From the NCBI GenBank assembly GCA_004552305.1, contig SFOX01000024.1:1-22053 (forward strand): a DNA stretch of 22,053 nt, written 5' to 3'. The position numbers and the translations under genes are program-made. A model generated the notes under the pieces. That model saw nothing but the letters and a program-made list of their open reading frames with translations. It did no database searches and was not told the origin of the DNA. Every line of letters begins with the position of its first letter. Within the stretch, counting starts at the first letter, position 1. Of this stretch, positions 1 through 6,188 are shown piece after piece. This DNA comes from Subdoligranulum variabile (lineage in GTDB: Bacteria > Bacillota > Clostridia > Oscillospirales > Ruminococcaceae).

Positions 1-310
1 GGGACGCATCTATGCGTCCCCTACAAACCTGCCGAAAATAGGCGTCCTGTCGATAACTGCTTACCTTCCGGTAATTTGTAGGGAGGGGTCTTGACCCCTC
101 CTTGCCGCCTTGCGGTTACCGCAAATTAAAAAACCACCACCCGGTAGGGGCGGGGCATGCCCCGCCCGCGGTCAAATGGTGACGCGAAAATACCGGATTA
201 TCCGTAGGGGCGGTCATTGACCGCCCGTGCTATCATCCCGACAGCGCAACCCAACGGGTAAACCCCGCGGGCGAGCAATGCTCGCCCCTACAACCAAAGG
301 AATAATTGCA
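1..310. repeat. Cluster of five short GC-rich palindromes
   Basis: Five near-perfect inverted repeats of 19-20 nt lie about 60-80 nt apart: 1-20 (core ACGCATCTATGCGT), 82-101 (GGAGGGGTC/GACCCCTCC), 148-167 (GGGGCATGCCCC core), 208-226 (GGTCA/TGACC core) and 269-287 (GAGCA/TGCTC core). Each has a GTAGGG or CCCTAC flank on one side. The same flanks recur at 3640-4400, 7317-7470, 12896-13945, 16200-16640 and 21700-22053 with other stems. I see no gene here; the short frames that cross it read through the palindromes. Function unknown; the structures could fold as RNA hairpins or DNA cruciforms. Confidence 0.85.
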
Positions 311-320
311 ATAAAATAAA

Positions 321-410
321 ACCGTGTCCGCGCAGCGGACACACCTTATCTTAACTCTACACTCTCAACTCTACACGCTAAATAAGGGCGCCTTGCGCCC
401 GCAAAAAGGA
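321..410. repeat. Dispersed repeat: hairpin, ACTCT tract, hairpin (copy A)
   Basis: A triloop hairpin (GTGTCCGC/GCGGACAC, 324-331 with 335-342) is followed by a pyrimidine-rich tract with repeated ACTCT/AACTCT words (350-376) and a second triloop hairpin (GGGCGC/GCGCCC, 386-391 with 395-400). The reverse complement of this tract resembles the arm of the element at 18452-18556 between nusA and ylxR, so I regard the two as copies of one dispersed family. The right edge abuts the ribosome-binding site of the Hpt gene, so the element is probably in its 5' untranslated region. Confidence 0.6.
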
Positions 411-420
411 GAAACGCACC

Positions 421-765
421 ATGACTTTGCAGGAATTTTATCCCATGGTCGGCGGCGACTACGCCGCAACACTGGGTCGCTTGCCCAGCGAGGCACTGGT
501 AAAAAAGTTTTTGCTCAAATACCCCGCCGACCCCAGCTATGCCCAGCTGGAAGCCGCACTGGCAGCGCAGGACTGGGAAACCGCGTTCCGCGCCGCCCAC
601 ACGCTAAAGGGTGTGGCGCAAAATCTGGGTCTGGACAATCTGTACAAGGTATCCGCCGCCCTGACCGATGCCGTGCGCGGTCCCAAGCCCTTGACGGACC
701 CCGCGCTCTGGCCGCCGGTACAGCAGGCGCACCAGCAGGTTTTGCAGGCGCTGGCGCAGCTGTAA
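421..765 (+). CDS. Stand-alone Hpt (histidine phosphotransfer) domain protein
   Basis: This 114-residue protein is predicted to be a four-helix phosphotransfer protein that shuttles phosphate between receiver domains in a multistep phosphorelay in the cytoplasm. The diagnostic stretch is AAHTLKGVAQNLG, with the phosphorylatable histidine at residue 60 followed by the usual Lys and Gly. The rest is helical and of typical single-domain Hpt length; no signal peptide or membrane segment is visible. AAGGAG lies 9 nt before the ATG. The next gene, 57 nt downstream, is a hybrid histidine kinase that ends in a receiver domain and has no Hpt of its own, so this protein is the natural acceptor from that receiver. 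No response regulator with an output domain is encoded nearby, so the final target is unknown. Confidence 0.85.
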   Translation: MTLQEFYPMVGGDYAATLGRLPSEALVKKFLLKYPADPSYAQLEAALAAQDWETAFRAAHTLKGVAQNLGLDNLYKVSAALTDAVRGPKPLTDPALWPPVQQAHQQVLQALAQL

Positions 766-822
766 CAGCAGCCGGAACAGGCAGTTTTTGCCGCTGCGGC
801 GCGGCGGGTAAGGAGTTTTATC

Positions 823-3630
823 ATGCAGACAAAGGCGTTTTCTCCCCGGCGAGTTGCCGCTTTTTTGCTGGCATTGTGCGTGCTGTTGTGCGCGGCGGTG
901 CTGGCTGCCCCCGCAGTCAGCGCTGACCCCGCTGCCGCCAAGGTGCATCATCTGCGTGTTGGGTTTTACAGCTACGACGGCTACAATATGTTTGACGCCA
1001 ACGGCCGCCCCTGCGGGTACGACTATGACGTCCTGCAAAAGCTGGCAGAGTACGAAAACTTTACCTACGAGTATATCGGCTATGACAAGGACACCGAAGG
1101 CGTGCTGCAAATGCTGGAGGATCGGAAACTCGACCTTGTCATCAACCTGCGCAAAACCCCCGAGCGCGAGGAGCGCTTTGTCTACTCTGCCCAGCCGACC
1201 GGCAGCATCTGCACTATGCTTACCGTCAAGGCGGGCAACAGCAGCATTACGGCGGGCGACTACGACAGCTACAACGGGATGAAGGTCGGTATGTCGCACA
1301 CCGGCAACAACCGCAACCTCAGCTTCGAGAACTTTGCCGCCGAAAACGGCTTCACCTACGAACCGATCTATTTTGACAACGACGACCTGATGGCAACCGC
1401 GCTGCTGCAGGGGCAAATTGATGCCGCCGTCAGCAACGGTATGCGCGCCACCAAAAACGAGTGGGTGCTGGAAACCTTTGACGAGCAGGAAAGCTACATC
1501 GTAATGCGCCCTAAGGATTACGAAACCCAAAGCCTGATCAACAGCGCCTTGGCAAAGCTGAGCCGCGCCGAGCCGGGCTGGCGCAGCGCGCTGACCGAAA
1601 AATACAGCAGCAACCACACCAGCAGCAAAATTTCGCTGACGGATCAAGAGTCGAAGTTTGTGCAAAAGCTCAACAGCGAGGGCAGGGTCTTTACCGTGCT
1701 GGCAAACCCCGACAGCGCCCCGTATTCGTATCTGGATGAAAACGGCGCACCTACGGGCATTTTGGTCGATTTGATCGGCAAGATCGCCGCGCGTGCCGGG
1801 CTGCATATCCAGATTTTGGGCGTTGCCGACCGCGCCGAGTACGAGCAGGTGCTGGCAAGCGGCGAGGCGGATCTCTGCCTGGATATGCCCAAGGACGCCG
1901 CCGCAGCCGAAGCGGCGGGCTATAAATTGACCAATAGCTACCTGACCGCCGACTGCAGCTGGGTCACCCTGCGCAGCAGCGACAACCATTTCAGCAAGGT
2001 GGCGGTGGCGGACAGCAGCCTGTTTGATTTTTCGCAGGATTGGTCGCGCAGATACCAATGCGTTTCCTACCCGTCCTACGATGCCTGTCTGGCGGCGCTG
2101 CGCGACGGCGAGGTGGACGCCTACTTTACCTACCACACGCAGGCAGAGCGCCTGATTTACGAGGATACGCGCAACGACCTGAAAACCGTGGACAGCGACT
2201 GCGACGTAGCTTTTGCGGTGGGTGTTTCCCAACAGCTGGATGTTGGGCTGATCGGCATTTTAAACAAGAGCATTGCCAGCTTGACCCGAAGCGAGGTCTT
2301 TGCCGTCACCAACGACTACACCAATCTGGGGCAGCTGGAATTTTCGATTGTACGTCTGTTTTACCAGTACCCCACGCTGATTGTGCTGGCATCCGTCTGT
2401 GTGGTGCTGCTGATCGGCTGCATGCTGCTGATCATCCGTGACCGCCGCACCCGCGCCGGCATTGAGCAGGCGCTGCACAAGGCGGAGGAAGCCAGCCGCG
2501 CCAAAACGGAATTTTTGTCCAATATGTCGCACGATATCCGCACGCCCATCAACGGCATTATGGGTATGATCGACATTGCCCAAAGCGATTTCGACAACCG
2601 CGAGCACGTTGCCGACTGCCTGAAAAAGATGCGCGGCGCGGCAACACACCTGCTGTCGCTCATCAATGACGTGCTGGATATGAGCAAGGTGGAATCCGGC
2701 ACGATGCAAATGCTGGACAACCCCTTTGACCTGCGCGTGCTGCTGGATAACTGCTGCGCCATTGTCGAGGGGCAGATCGCCGAGCATAACCTGACCTTTA
2801 CCAAGCAGATCGGTCCGTTCTGGCATCCCTTCCTGCGCGGCAGCGAGCTGCATATCCGGCAGGTACTCATCAACATTTTAAGCAACGCCGTAAAATACAC
2901 CCCGGACGGCGGCACCATCAACTTCTGCGCGCGCGAAACCCTCTGCGAGGAGGGGCTGGTTCACCTGCGCATGGAGATTCGCGACAACGGCATCGGTATG
3001 AGCGAGGAATTTTTGCAGCATATCTTTGAGCCGTTCACGCAGGAGGCGCACGGCAGCCGCACCACCTACAAGGGTACCGGTCTGGGTATGGCGATCACCA
3101 AAAAGCTGGTGGATCAGATGCACGGCTCGCTGGATGTCGAAAGTGAGCCGGGCAAGGGTTCGACCTTTACCGTGCGGCTGTCGCTGCCGCTGGGTAAGGC
3201 GGTGTACAACGAAGCACAGCGCAACAACACGCCCGACGACCTGCATGGACTGCATCTGCTGTTGGCAGAGGATAACGAGTTAAACCGAGAAATCGCCGTG
3301 GCGCTGCTGGAAGCGCAGGGCGCCGAAATTACAGCGGTGGTCAACGGACGCGAGGCGGTCGAGGCGGTCAAGGACGCGCCGCCGGGTGCCTTTGACGCCG
3401 TGCTGATGGACGTGATGATGCCCGAAATGAACGGCTTGGAGGCGACCCGCGCCATCCGCGAGTGGCAGCAAAAGCCGAAGGAAACCGGCATACCCATCAT
3501 TGCGATGACCGCCAACGTCTTTGCCGATGACGTAAAAGCCTGCCTGGACGCGGGTATGAACAGCCACGTCGGCAAACCGCTGGATGTGAAGCTGCTGATG
3601 GCAGAAATTTTGCGCCTGACCCGGAAGTGA
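823..3630 (+). CDS. Hybrid sensor histidine kinase with two periplasmic SBP_bac_3-like domains
   Basis: This 935-residue membrane protein probably senses a small molecule outside the cell. Residues 1-34 form a signal peptide (basic start, hydrophobic core, Ala-x-Ala region). Two tandem regions (about 42-262 and 288-490) resemble family-3 amino-acid-binding proteins, with GFYSYDGYNMFDANG and NPDSAPYSYLDENGAPTGI openings. One transmembrane helix lies at about 516-538. The kinase core follows: H-box SNMSHDIRTP (His570), N-box NILSNAVKY (Asn688), G1 DNGIGM (721-726) and G2 GTGLGM (751-756). The C-terminal receiver has acidic residues near 816-817, phospho-acceptor Asp863 in LMDVMMPEMNG and Lys918. 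The start has AAGGAG 7 nt upstream. It probably forms one operon with the upstream Hpt gene: His570 to Asp863 to Hpt His60. The ligand cannot be read from sequence; amino acids are the family's usual ligands. No clear terminator hairpin with a T-tract follows, only palindromic repeats. Confidence 0.9.
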   Translation: MQTKAFSPRRVAAFLLALCVLLCAAVLAAPAVSADPAAAKVHHLRVGFYSYDGYNMFDANGRPCGYDYDVLQKLAEYENFTYEYIGYDKDTEGVLQMLEDRKLDLVINLRKTPEREERFVYSAQPTGSICTMLTVKAGNSSITAGDYDSYNGMKVGMSHTGNNRNLSFENFAAENGFTYEPIYFDNDDLMATALLQGQIDAAVSNGMRATKNEWVLETFDEQESYIVMRPKDYETQSLINSALAKLSRAEPGWRSALTEKYSSNHTSSKISLTDQESKFVQKLNSEGRVFTVLANPDSAPYSYLDENGAPTGILVDLIGKIAARAGLHIQILGVADRAEYEQVLASGEADLCLDMPKDAAAAEAAGYKLTNSYLTADCSWVTLRSSDNHFSKVAVADSSLFDFSQDWSRRYQCVSYPSYDACLAALRDGEVDAYFTYHTQAERLIYEDTRNDLKTVDSDCDVAFAVGVSQQLDVGLIGILNKSIASLTRSEVFAVTNDYTNLGQLEFSIVRLFYQYPTLIVLASVCVVLLIGCMLLIIRDRRTRAGIEQALHKAEEASRAKTEFLSNMSHDIRTPINGIMGMIDIAQSDFDNREHVADCLKKMRGAATHLLSLINDVLDMSKVESGTMQMLDNPFDLRVLLDNCCAIVEGQIAEHNLTFTKQIGPFWHPFLRGSELHIRQVLINILSNAVKYTPDGGTINFCARETLCEEGLVHLRMEIRDNGIGMSEEFLQHIFEPFTQEAHGSRTTYKGTGLGMAITKKLVDQMHGSLDVESEPGKGSTFTVRLSLPLGKAVYNEAQRNNTPDDLHGLHLLLAEDNELNREIAVALLEAQGAEITAVVNGREAVEAVKDAPPGAFDAVLMDVMMPEMNGLEATRAIREWQQKPKETGIPIIAMTANVFADDVKACLDAGMNSHVGKPLDVKLLMAEILRLTRK

Positions 3631-3639
3631 GTTTTTGCA

Positions 3640-4400
3640 AGGCGGTAGGGGCGGGGGAATGCTCGCCCGCAACCGTGTATTATAATAAATATACCGGGTT
3701 AGTCCGTAGGGGCGGCATATATGCCGCCCGTTGCAGCCGCCCCGGCAAATCAACCTAACGGGTAAACCGCACGGGACGCATATATGCGTCCCCTACAAAC
3801 CTGCCGGAAATTTCCCGTTATCGCAAAACTCCCCGGCGGGGTGGGGTCACCCCGCCCTACAGGGCAATCAAAATACGTCGCGCGGTAGGGGCGAGCATTG
3901 CTCGCCCGCAACCGTGTATTATAATGAATATACCGGGTTAGTCCGTAGGGGCGGCATATAGGCCGCCCGTTGCAGCCATCCCGGCAAATCAACCTAACGG
4001 GTAACCGCACGGGACGCATCTATGCGTCCCCTACAAACCTGCCGGAAATTTGCATTTTCCCCTATGACCGCTTACCTTCCGGTTGTTTGTAGGGAGGGGT
4101 CTTGACCCCTCCTTGCTGTCTTACGGAAGCAACAACATTACGGGTACTCCGTAGGGGCGGCATATATGCCGCCCGTGCAATCTTCCCAACAATGCAATCT
4201 GACGGGTAAACCGCACGGGACGCATATATGCGTCCCCTACAAACCTGCCGGAAATTTCCTGTTATCGCAAAACTCCCCGGCGGGGTGGGGTCACCCCGCC
4301 CTACAGGGCAATAAAAATACGTCGCGCGGTAGGGGCGGGGAATGCCCCGCCCGCGACATAACGGCAACGCCAACCTAACGGGTAAACCACCTGCATGGCT
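3640..4400. repeat. Composite palindrome array, forward orientation
   Basis: Three partial composite units repeat in the order: slot A (GGTAGGGGC flank, stems GAGCATTGCTC or GGGGAATGCCCC), slot B (CCGTAGGGGC flank, stem GCATATATGC), slot C (CCCCTACAAACC flank, stem ACGCATATATGCGT) and slot D (GGGTGGGGTCACCCC core). An extra GGAGGGGTC/GACCCCTCC palindrome sits at about 4092-4111, matching 82-101. Spacers between palindromes are themselves conserved from unit to unit. The copy at 3648-3668 is mismatched (see findings). No gene is supported here. Confidence 0.85.
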
Positions 4401-4440
4401 TCCCCCCCCCCGCAATTTTGCGCCAAACAACCCAACAACC

Positions 4441-4471
4441 AAAAAAGCCTGTGCGCTGCACAGGCTTTTTT
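4441..4471 (-). terminator. Intrinsic terminator of the Rrf2-type regulator gene
   Basis: A 14-bp stem (4441-4454 with 4458-4471) with a 3-nt loop is rich in GC near the loop and ends in A/T tracts on both sides, so on the minus strand it reads GCCTGTGC-loop-GCACAGGC followed by T6. It overlaps the stop codon of the minus-strand gene and could also stop plus-strand transcription coming from the left. Confidence 0.85.
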
Positions 4472-4902
4472 CATATCACATAATCGTTGCCCGGCTGCGC
4501 GCCCTTGGTCAAATCCGCCAGCGTGATGCCGTCAAAATAATTCTGAATCATCGTGTTCAGCTCCCGCCACATCGGCAGGGTGCGGCAATCCGCCATGCGC
4601 GGGCAATCCGGCGGGTTGTCGCCCAAGCACGCCACGGGGGCAAGGCTGCCCTCGGTCAGGCGCAAAATGCTGCCCACCGTATACTCCTGCGGCGGGCGGG
4701 TCAGGCGGTAGCCGCCCGCTTTTCCGCGCAGACCCGTCAAATATTGCGCCTTTACCAAGCTCTTGACGATCGCCTCCAGATATTTTTCGGAAATCTCCTG
4801 CCGCGCGGCGATCTCGCGCAGGGGCAGGTAACCATCGTGCTGGTTTTCGGCAATGTCGATCATCACGCGCAGCGCATAGCGACCTTTGGTGGAAATCATC
4901 AT
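4471..4902 (-). CDS. Rrf2-family transcriptional regulator (CymR/IscR-like)
   Basis: Counting from the ATG at 4902 the protein is 143 residues, normal for Rrf2 regulators. The start MMISTKGRYALRVMIDIAE and the winged-helix segment LREIAARQEISEKYLEAIVKSL, then GLRGKAGGYRLTRPP, are hallmark family sequence. Three cysteines are spaced C-x7-C-x5-C in a region (ACLGDNPPDCPRMADC) where IscR binds an Fe-S cluster, so cluster or thiol sensing is possible. AAGGAG lies 12 nt upstream of the chosen ATG; an earlier in-frame ATG at 4932 would place the Shine-Dalgarno inside the gene and is rejected. It is divergent from cysK, and shared motifs at both promoters suggest it regulates itself and cysK. Whether it responds to cysteine, as CymR does, or to Fe-S status, as IscR does, is open. 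Confidence 0.88.
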   Translation of the reverse strand: MMISTKGRYALRVMIDIAENQHDGYLPLREIAARQEISEKYLEAIVKSLVKAQYLTGLRGKAGGYRLTRPPQEYTVGSILRLTEGSLAPVACLGDNPPDCPRMADCRTLPMWRELNTMIQNYFDGITLADLTKGAQPGNDYVI

Positions 4903-4947
4903 AGGGTAGGAACACTCCTTCCTAGTTGGCAAAAATCTCTTTTTCCT

Positions 4948-4976
4948 ATTATACCGATTGGTTGATGAAAAATCAA
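4948..4976 (-). promoter_or_regulatory. Sigma-A promoter of the Rrf2-type gene
   Basis: On the minus strand TTGATT (4976-4971) and TATAAT (4953-4948) are separated by exactly 17 bp. Immediately downstream comes AGGAAAA, half of the motif also found at the cysK promoter, which is where a self-repressing regulator could bind. Confidence 0.8.
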
Positions 4977-4991
4977 GGATAAATCAAGCAT
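4970..4991. promoter_or_regulatory. Tandem 11-bp direct repeats between divergent promoters
   Basis: AAATCAAGGAT (4970-4980) is followed directly by AAATCAAGCAT (4981-4991). A period of 11 bp places the copies on the same DNA face. They cover the -35 box of the minus-strand regulator and lie about 20 bp upstream of the cysK -35 box, where an activator or repressor could act. The binding protein is not known. Confidence 0.45.
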
Positions 4992-5000
4992 AAAAAGAAT

Positions 5001-5027
5001 ATTTTCCTATTGACAAGGCAGGAAAAT
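5001..5027. promoter_or_regulatory. Candidate Rrf2-type operator over the cysK -35 box
   Basis: A perfect 8-bp inverted repeat, ATTTTCCT (5001-5008) and AGGAAAAT (5020-5027) with an 11-nt spacer, encloses the TTGACA box of cysK. The ten bases TTTTCCTATT at 5002-5011 recur identically at 4941-4950 next to the -10 box of the divergent regulator, and CCTATT occurs again at 5039-5044 near the cysK transcription start. That distribution suits autoregulation plus repression of cysK. Assignment to the adjacent regulator is inference. Confidence 0.55.
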
Positions 5028-5038
5028 GGGTATATAAT
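5010..5038 (+). promoter_or_regulatory. Consensus sigma-A promoter of cysK
   Basis: TTGACA (5010-5015) and TATAAT (5033-5038) are both perfect consensus with a 17-bp spacer. Transcription would start near 5045, giving a leader of about 118 nt before cysK. A promoter this strong normally needs a repressor, consistent with the inverted repeat around its -35 box. Confidence 0.88.
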
Positions 5039-5071
5039 CCTATTAACCTACAAGAAAGGTATGGAATGCAA

Positions 5072-5128
5072 ATGAACGCTTGCCTGACTCCCTATGGGCG
5101 ATGTCACCGCTGTGCCGCCCGCCTGTAA
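5072..5128 (+). CDS. Cys-rich leader peptide upstream of cysK (candidate)
   Basis: An 18-codon frame within the cysK leader encodes MNACLTPYGRCHRCAARL and ends with TAA 34 nt before the cysK ATG. Three of 18 residues are Cys, two in the compact GRCHRC motif. AGAAAGG lies about 12 nt upstream, a somewhat long spacing. The codons for the last two Cys sit inside a potential hairpin, GGGCG (5096-5100) with CGCCC (5116-5120) plus CAC/GTG inside. Ribosome stalling when Cys-tRNA is scarce could therefore change leader structure. Polycysteine leader peptides that control cysteine genes are known in actinobacteria; relation to those is not shown. There is no T-tract terminator between this frame and cysK, so translational control is more likely than classical attenuation. 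Too short for coding statistics. Confidence 0.5.
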   Translation: MNACLTPYGRCHRCAARL

Positions 5129-5162
5129 CGTTGAATAGAAAATACATTTGGAGGAACGCATT

Positions 5163-6095
5163 ATGAGCAACATTTATACATCCGCAGACCAGCTGATCGG
5201 CAACACCCCGCTGCTGGAGCTGACCCATATCGAACAGACCGAAAACCTGCAGGCAAAAATCCTTGCCAAGCTGGAATACTTCAACCCCGCCGGTTCCGTC
5301 AAGGACCGCATCGCCAAGGCTATGATCGACGACGCCGAGGCAGCGGGCAAGCTCAAGCCCGGCTCGGTCATTATTGAGCCGACCTCCGGCAACACCGGCA
5401 TCGGCTTGGCAAGCGTCGCCGCCGCGCGCGGCTACCGCATCATCATCGTCATGCCCGAAACGATGAGCGTGGAGCGCCGCCAGATCATGAAAGCCTACGG
5501 TGCCGAATTGGTGCTGACCGACGGCGCCAAGGGCATGAAGGGCGCCATCGCCAAGGCGGACGAGCTGGAAAAGGAAATCCCTGACAGTTTTGTGCCGGGG
5601 CAGTTCGTCAACCCCGCCAACCCCGAAGCGCACCGCCGCACCACCGGTCCCGAAATCTGGCGCGACACCGACGGCAAGGTCGATATCTTTGTGGCGGGCG
5701 TCGGCACCGGCGGCACCATCACCGGCACGGGCAGCTACCTCAAGGCGCAGAACCCCGCCGTCAAGGTCGTGGCGGTCGAGCCTGCCACCAGCCCGGTTTT
5801 GAGCAAAGGCACCGCCGGCGCACACAAAATCCAAGGCATCGGCGCGGGCTTTGTACCCGATGTTCTGGACACAAAAGTCTATGACGAGATCATCACCGTC
5901 AGCAACGAGGACGCCTTTGCCACCGGCAAGCTGGTCGGTCACAAGGAGGGCGTGCTGGTGGGCATTTCCTCCGGCGCGGCGGTCTGGGCAGCCATCGAGC
6001 TTGCCAAACGCCCCGAAAACAAGGGCAAAAACATTGTGGTGTTGCTGCCCGATACCGGCGACCGTTATCTTTCCACCCCGCTGTTTGCAGATTAA
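5163..6095 (+). CDS. cysK: Cysteine synthase A (O-acetylserine sulfhydrylase)
   Basis: The 310-residue cytoplasmic PLP enzyme makes L-cysteine from O-acetyl-L-serine and sulfide. It starts MSNIYTSADQLIGNTPLLEL. The PLP lysine is in NPAGSVKDRIAKAMI (Lys at about residue 44), the substrate loop is EPTSGNTGIGLA, and the glycine-rich phosphate loop is GVGTGGTITGTG. The C-terminal HKEGVLVGISSGAA is typical. Length matches CysK rather than the longer cystathionine beta-synthase. GGAGG at 5150-5154 supports the ATG at 5163; an in-frame TTG at 5148 overlaps that site and is rejected. The gene lies behind a consensus promoter, a putative operator and a Cys-rich leader peptide, and is followed by the sulfur-using tRNA enzyme MnmA. 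Confidence 0.96.
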   Translation: MSNIYTSADQLIGNTPLLELTHIEQTENLQAKILAKLEYFNPAGSVKDRIAKAMIDDAEAAGKLKPGSVIIEPTSGNTGIGLASVAAARGYRIIIVMPETMSVERRQIMKAYGAELVLTDGAKGMKGAIAKADELEKEIPDSFVPGQFVNPANPEAHRRTTGPEIWRDTDGKVDIFVAGVGTGGTITGTGSYLKAQNPAVKVVAVEPATSPVLSKGTAGAHKIQGIGAGFVPDVLDTKVYDEIITVSNEDAFATGKLVGHKEGVLVGISSGAAVWAAIELAKRPENKGKNIVVLLPDTGDRYLSTPLFAD

Positions 6096-6105
6096 GCGGA
6101 TTCGG

Positions 6106-6134
6106 TTGAAAAAATCCTACCGTTTTGTTATAAT
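6106..6134 (+). promoter_or_regulatory. Sigma-A promoter of mnmA
   Basis: TTGAAA (6106-6111) and TATAAT (6129-6134) with a 17-bp spacer lie 10 nt after the cysK stop codon. Transcription should start near 6141, which falls in the left arm of the hairpin at 6137-6165. mnmA can thus be expressed independently of cysK. Confidence 0.75.
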
Positions 6135-6136
6135 GC

Positions 6137-6168
6137 AAATGGGCAGACGCCGTGTCTGCCCATTTTTT
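6137..6168 (+). terminator. Intrinsic terminator of cysK, overlapping the mnmA start site
   Basis: AAATGGGCAGAC (6137-6148) pairs perfectly with GTCTGCCCATTT (6154-6165) around a 5-nt loop, and the T-run extends to 6168. It is placed to end cysK transcripts. Transcripts from the mnmA promoter would begin in the left arm, so most of the stem (GGGCAGAC/GTCTGCCC) would form their extreme 5' end. Confidence 0.8.
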
Positions 6169-6188
6169 GATGAAAAGGAGAAACCGAT

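Noticed and set aside
324..926. 200-codon plus-strand frame across the Hpt gene
   Set aside because: It reads the Hpt coding region in another frame, starts inside the repeat element and has no domain resemblance.
604..2232. Long minus-strand open frame (542 codons) opposite the histidine kinase
   Set aside because: It is antisense to a gene with clear kinase and binding-protein motifs and shows no domain sequence of its own; GC-rich codon use opens antisense frames. The same applies to 5043-5942, 6192-7367, 7687-8817, 8802-9968, 10459-12009, 14049-15074, 15092-16258, 17274-18371 and 19193-21115.
4402..4411. Run of ten C as a phase-variation tract
   Set aside because: It lies between a palindrome array and a terminator, not in a gene or promoter; it is probably a worn CTTCCCCC hairpin or a sequencing uncertainty.
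5061..5074. Four-codon frame ATG GAA TGC AAA TGA before the Cys-rich frame
   Set aside because: The AAAGG sequence is only 1 nt from this ATG, too close for initiation; the overlapping frame at 5072 is better placed.
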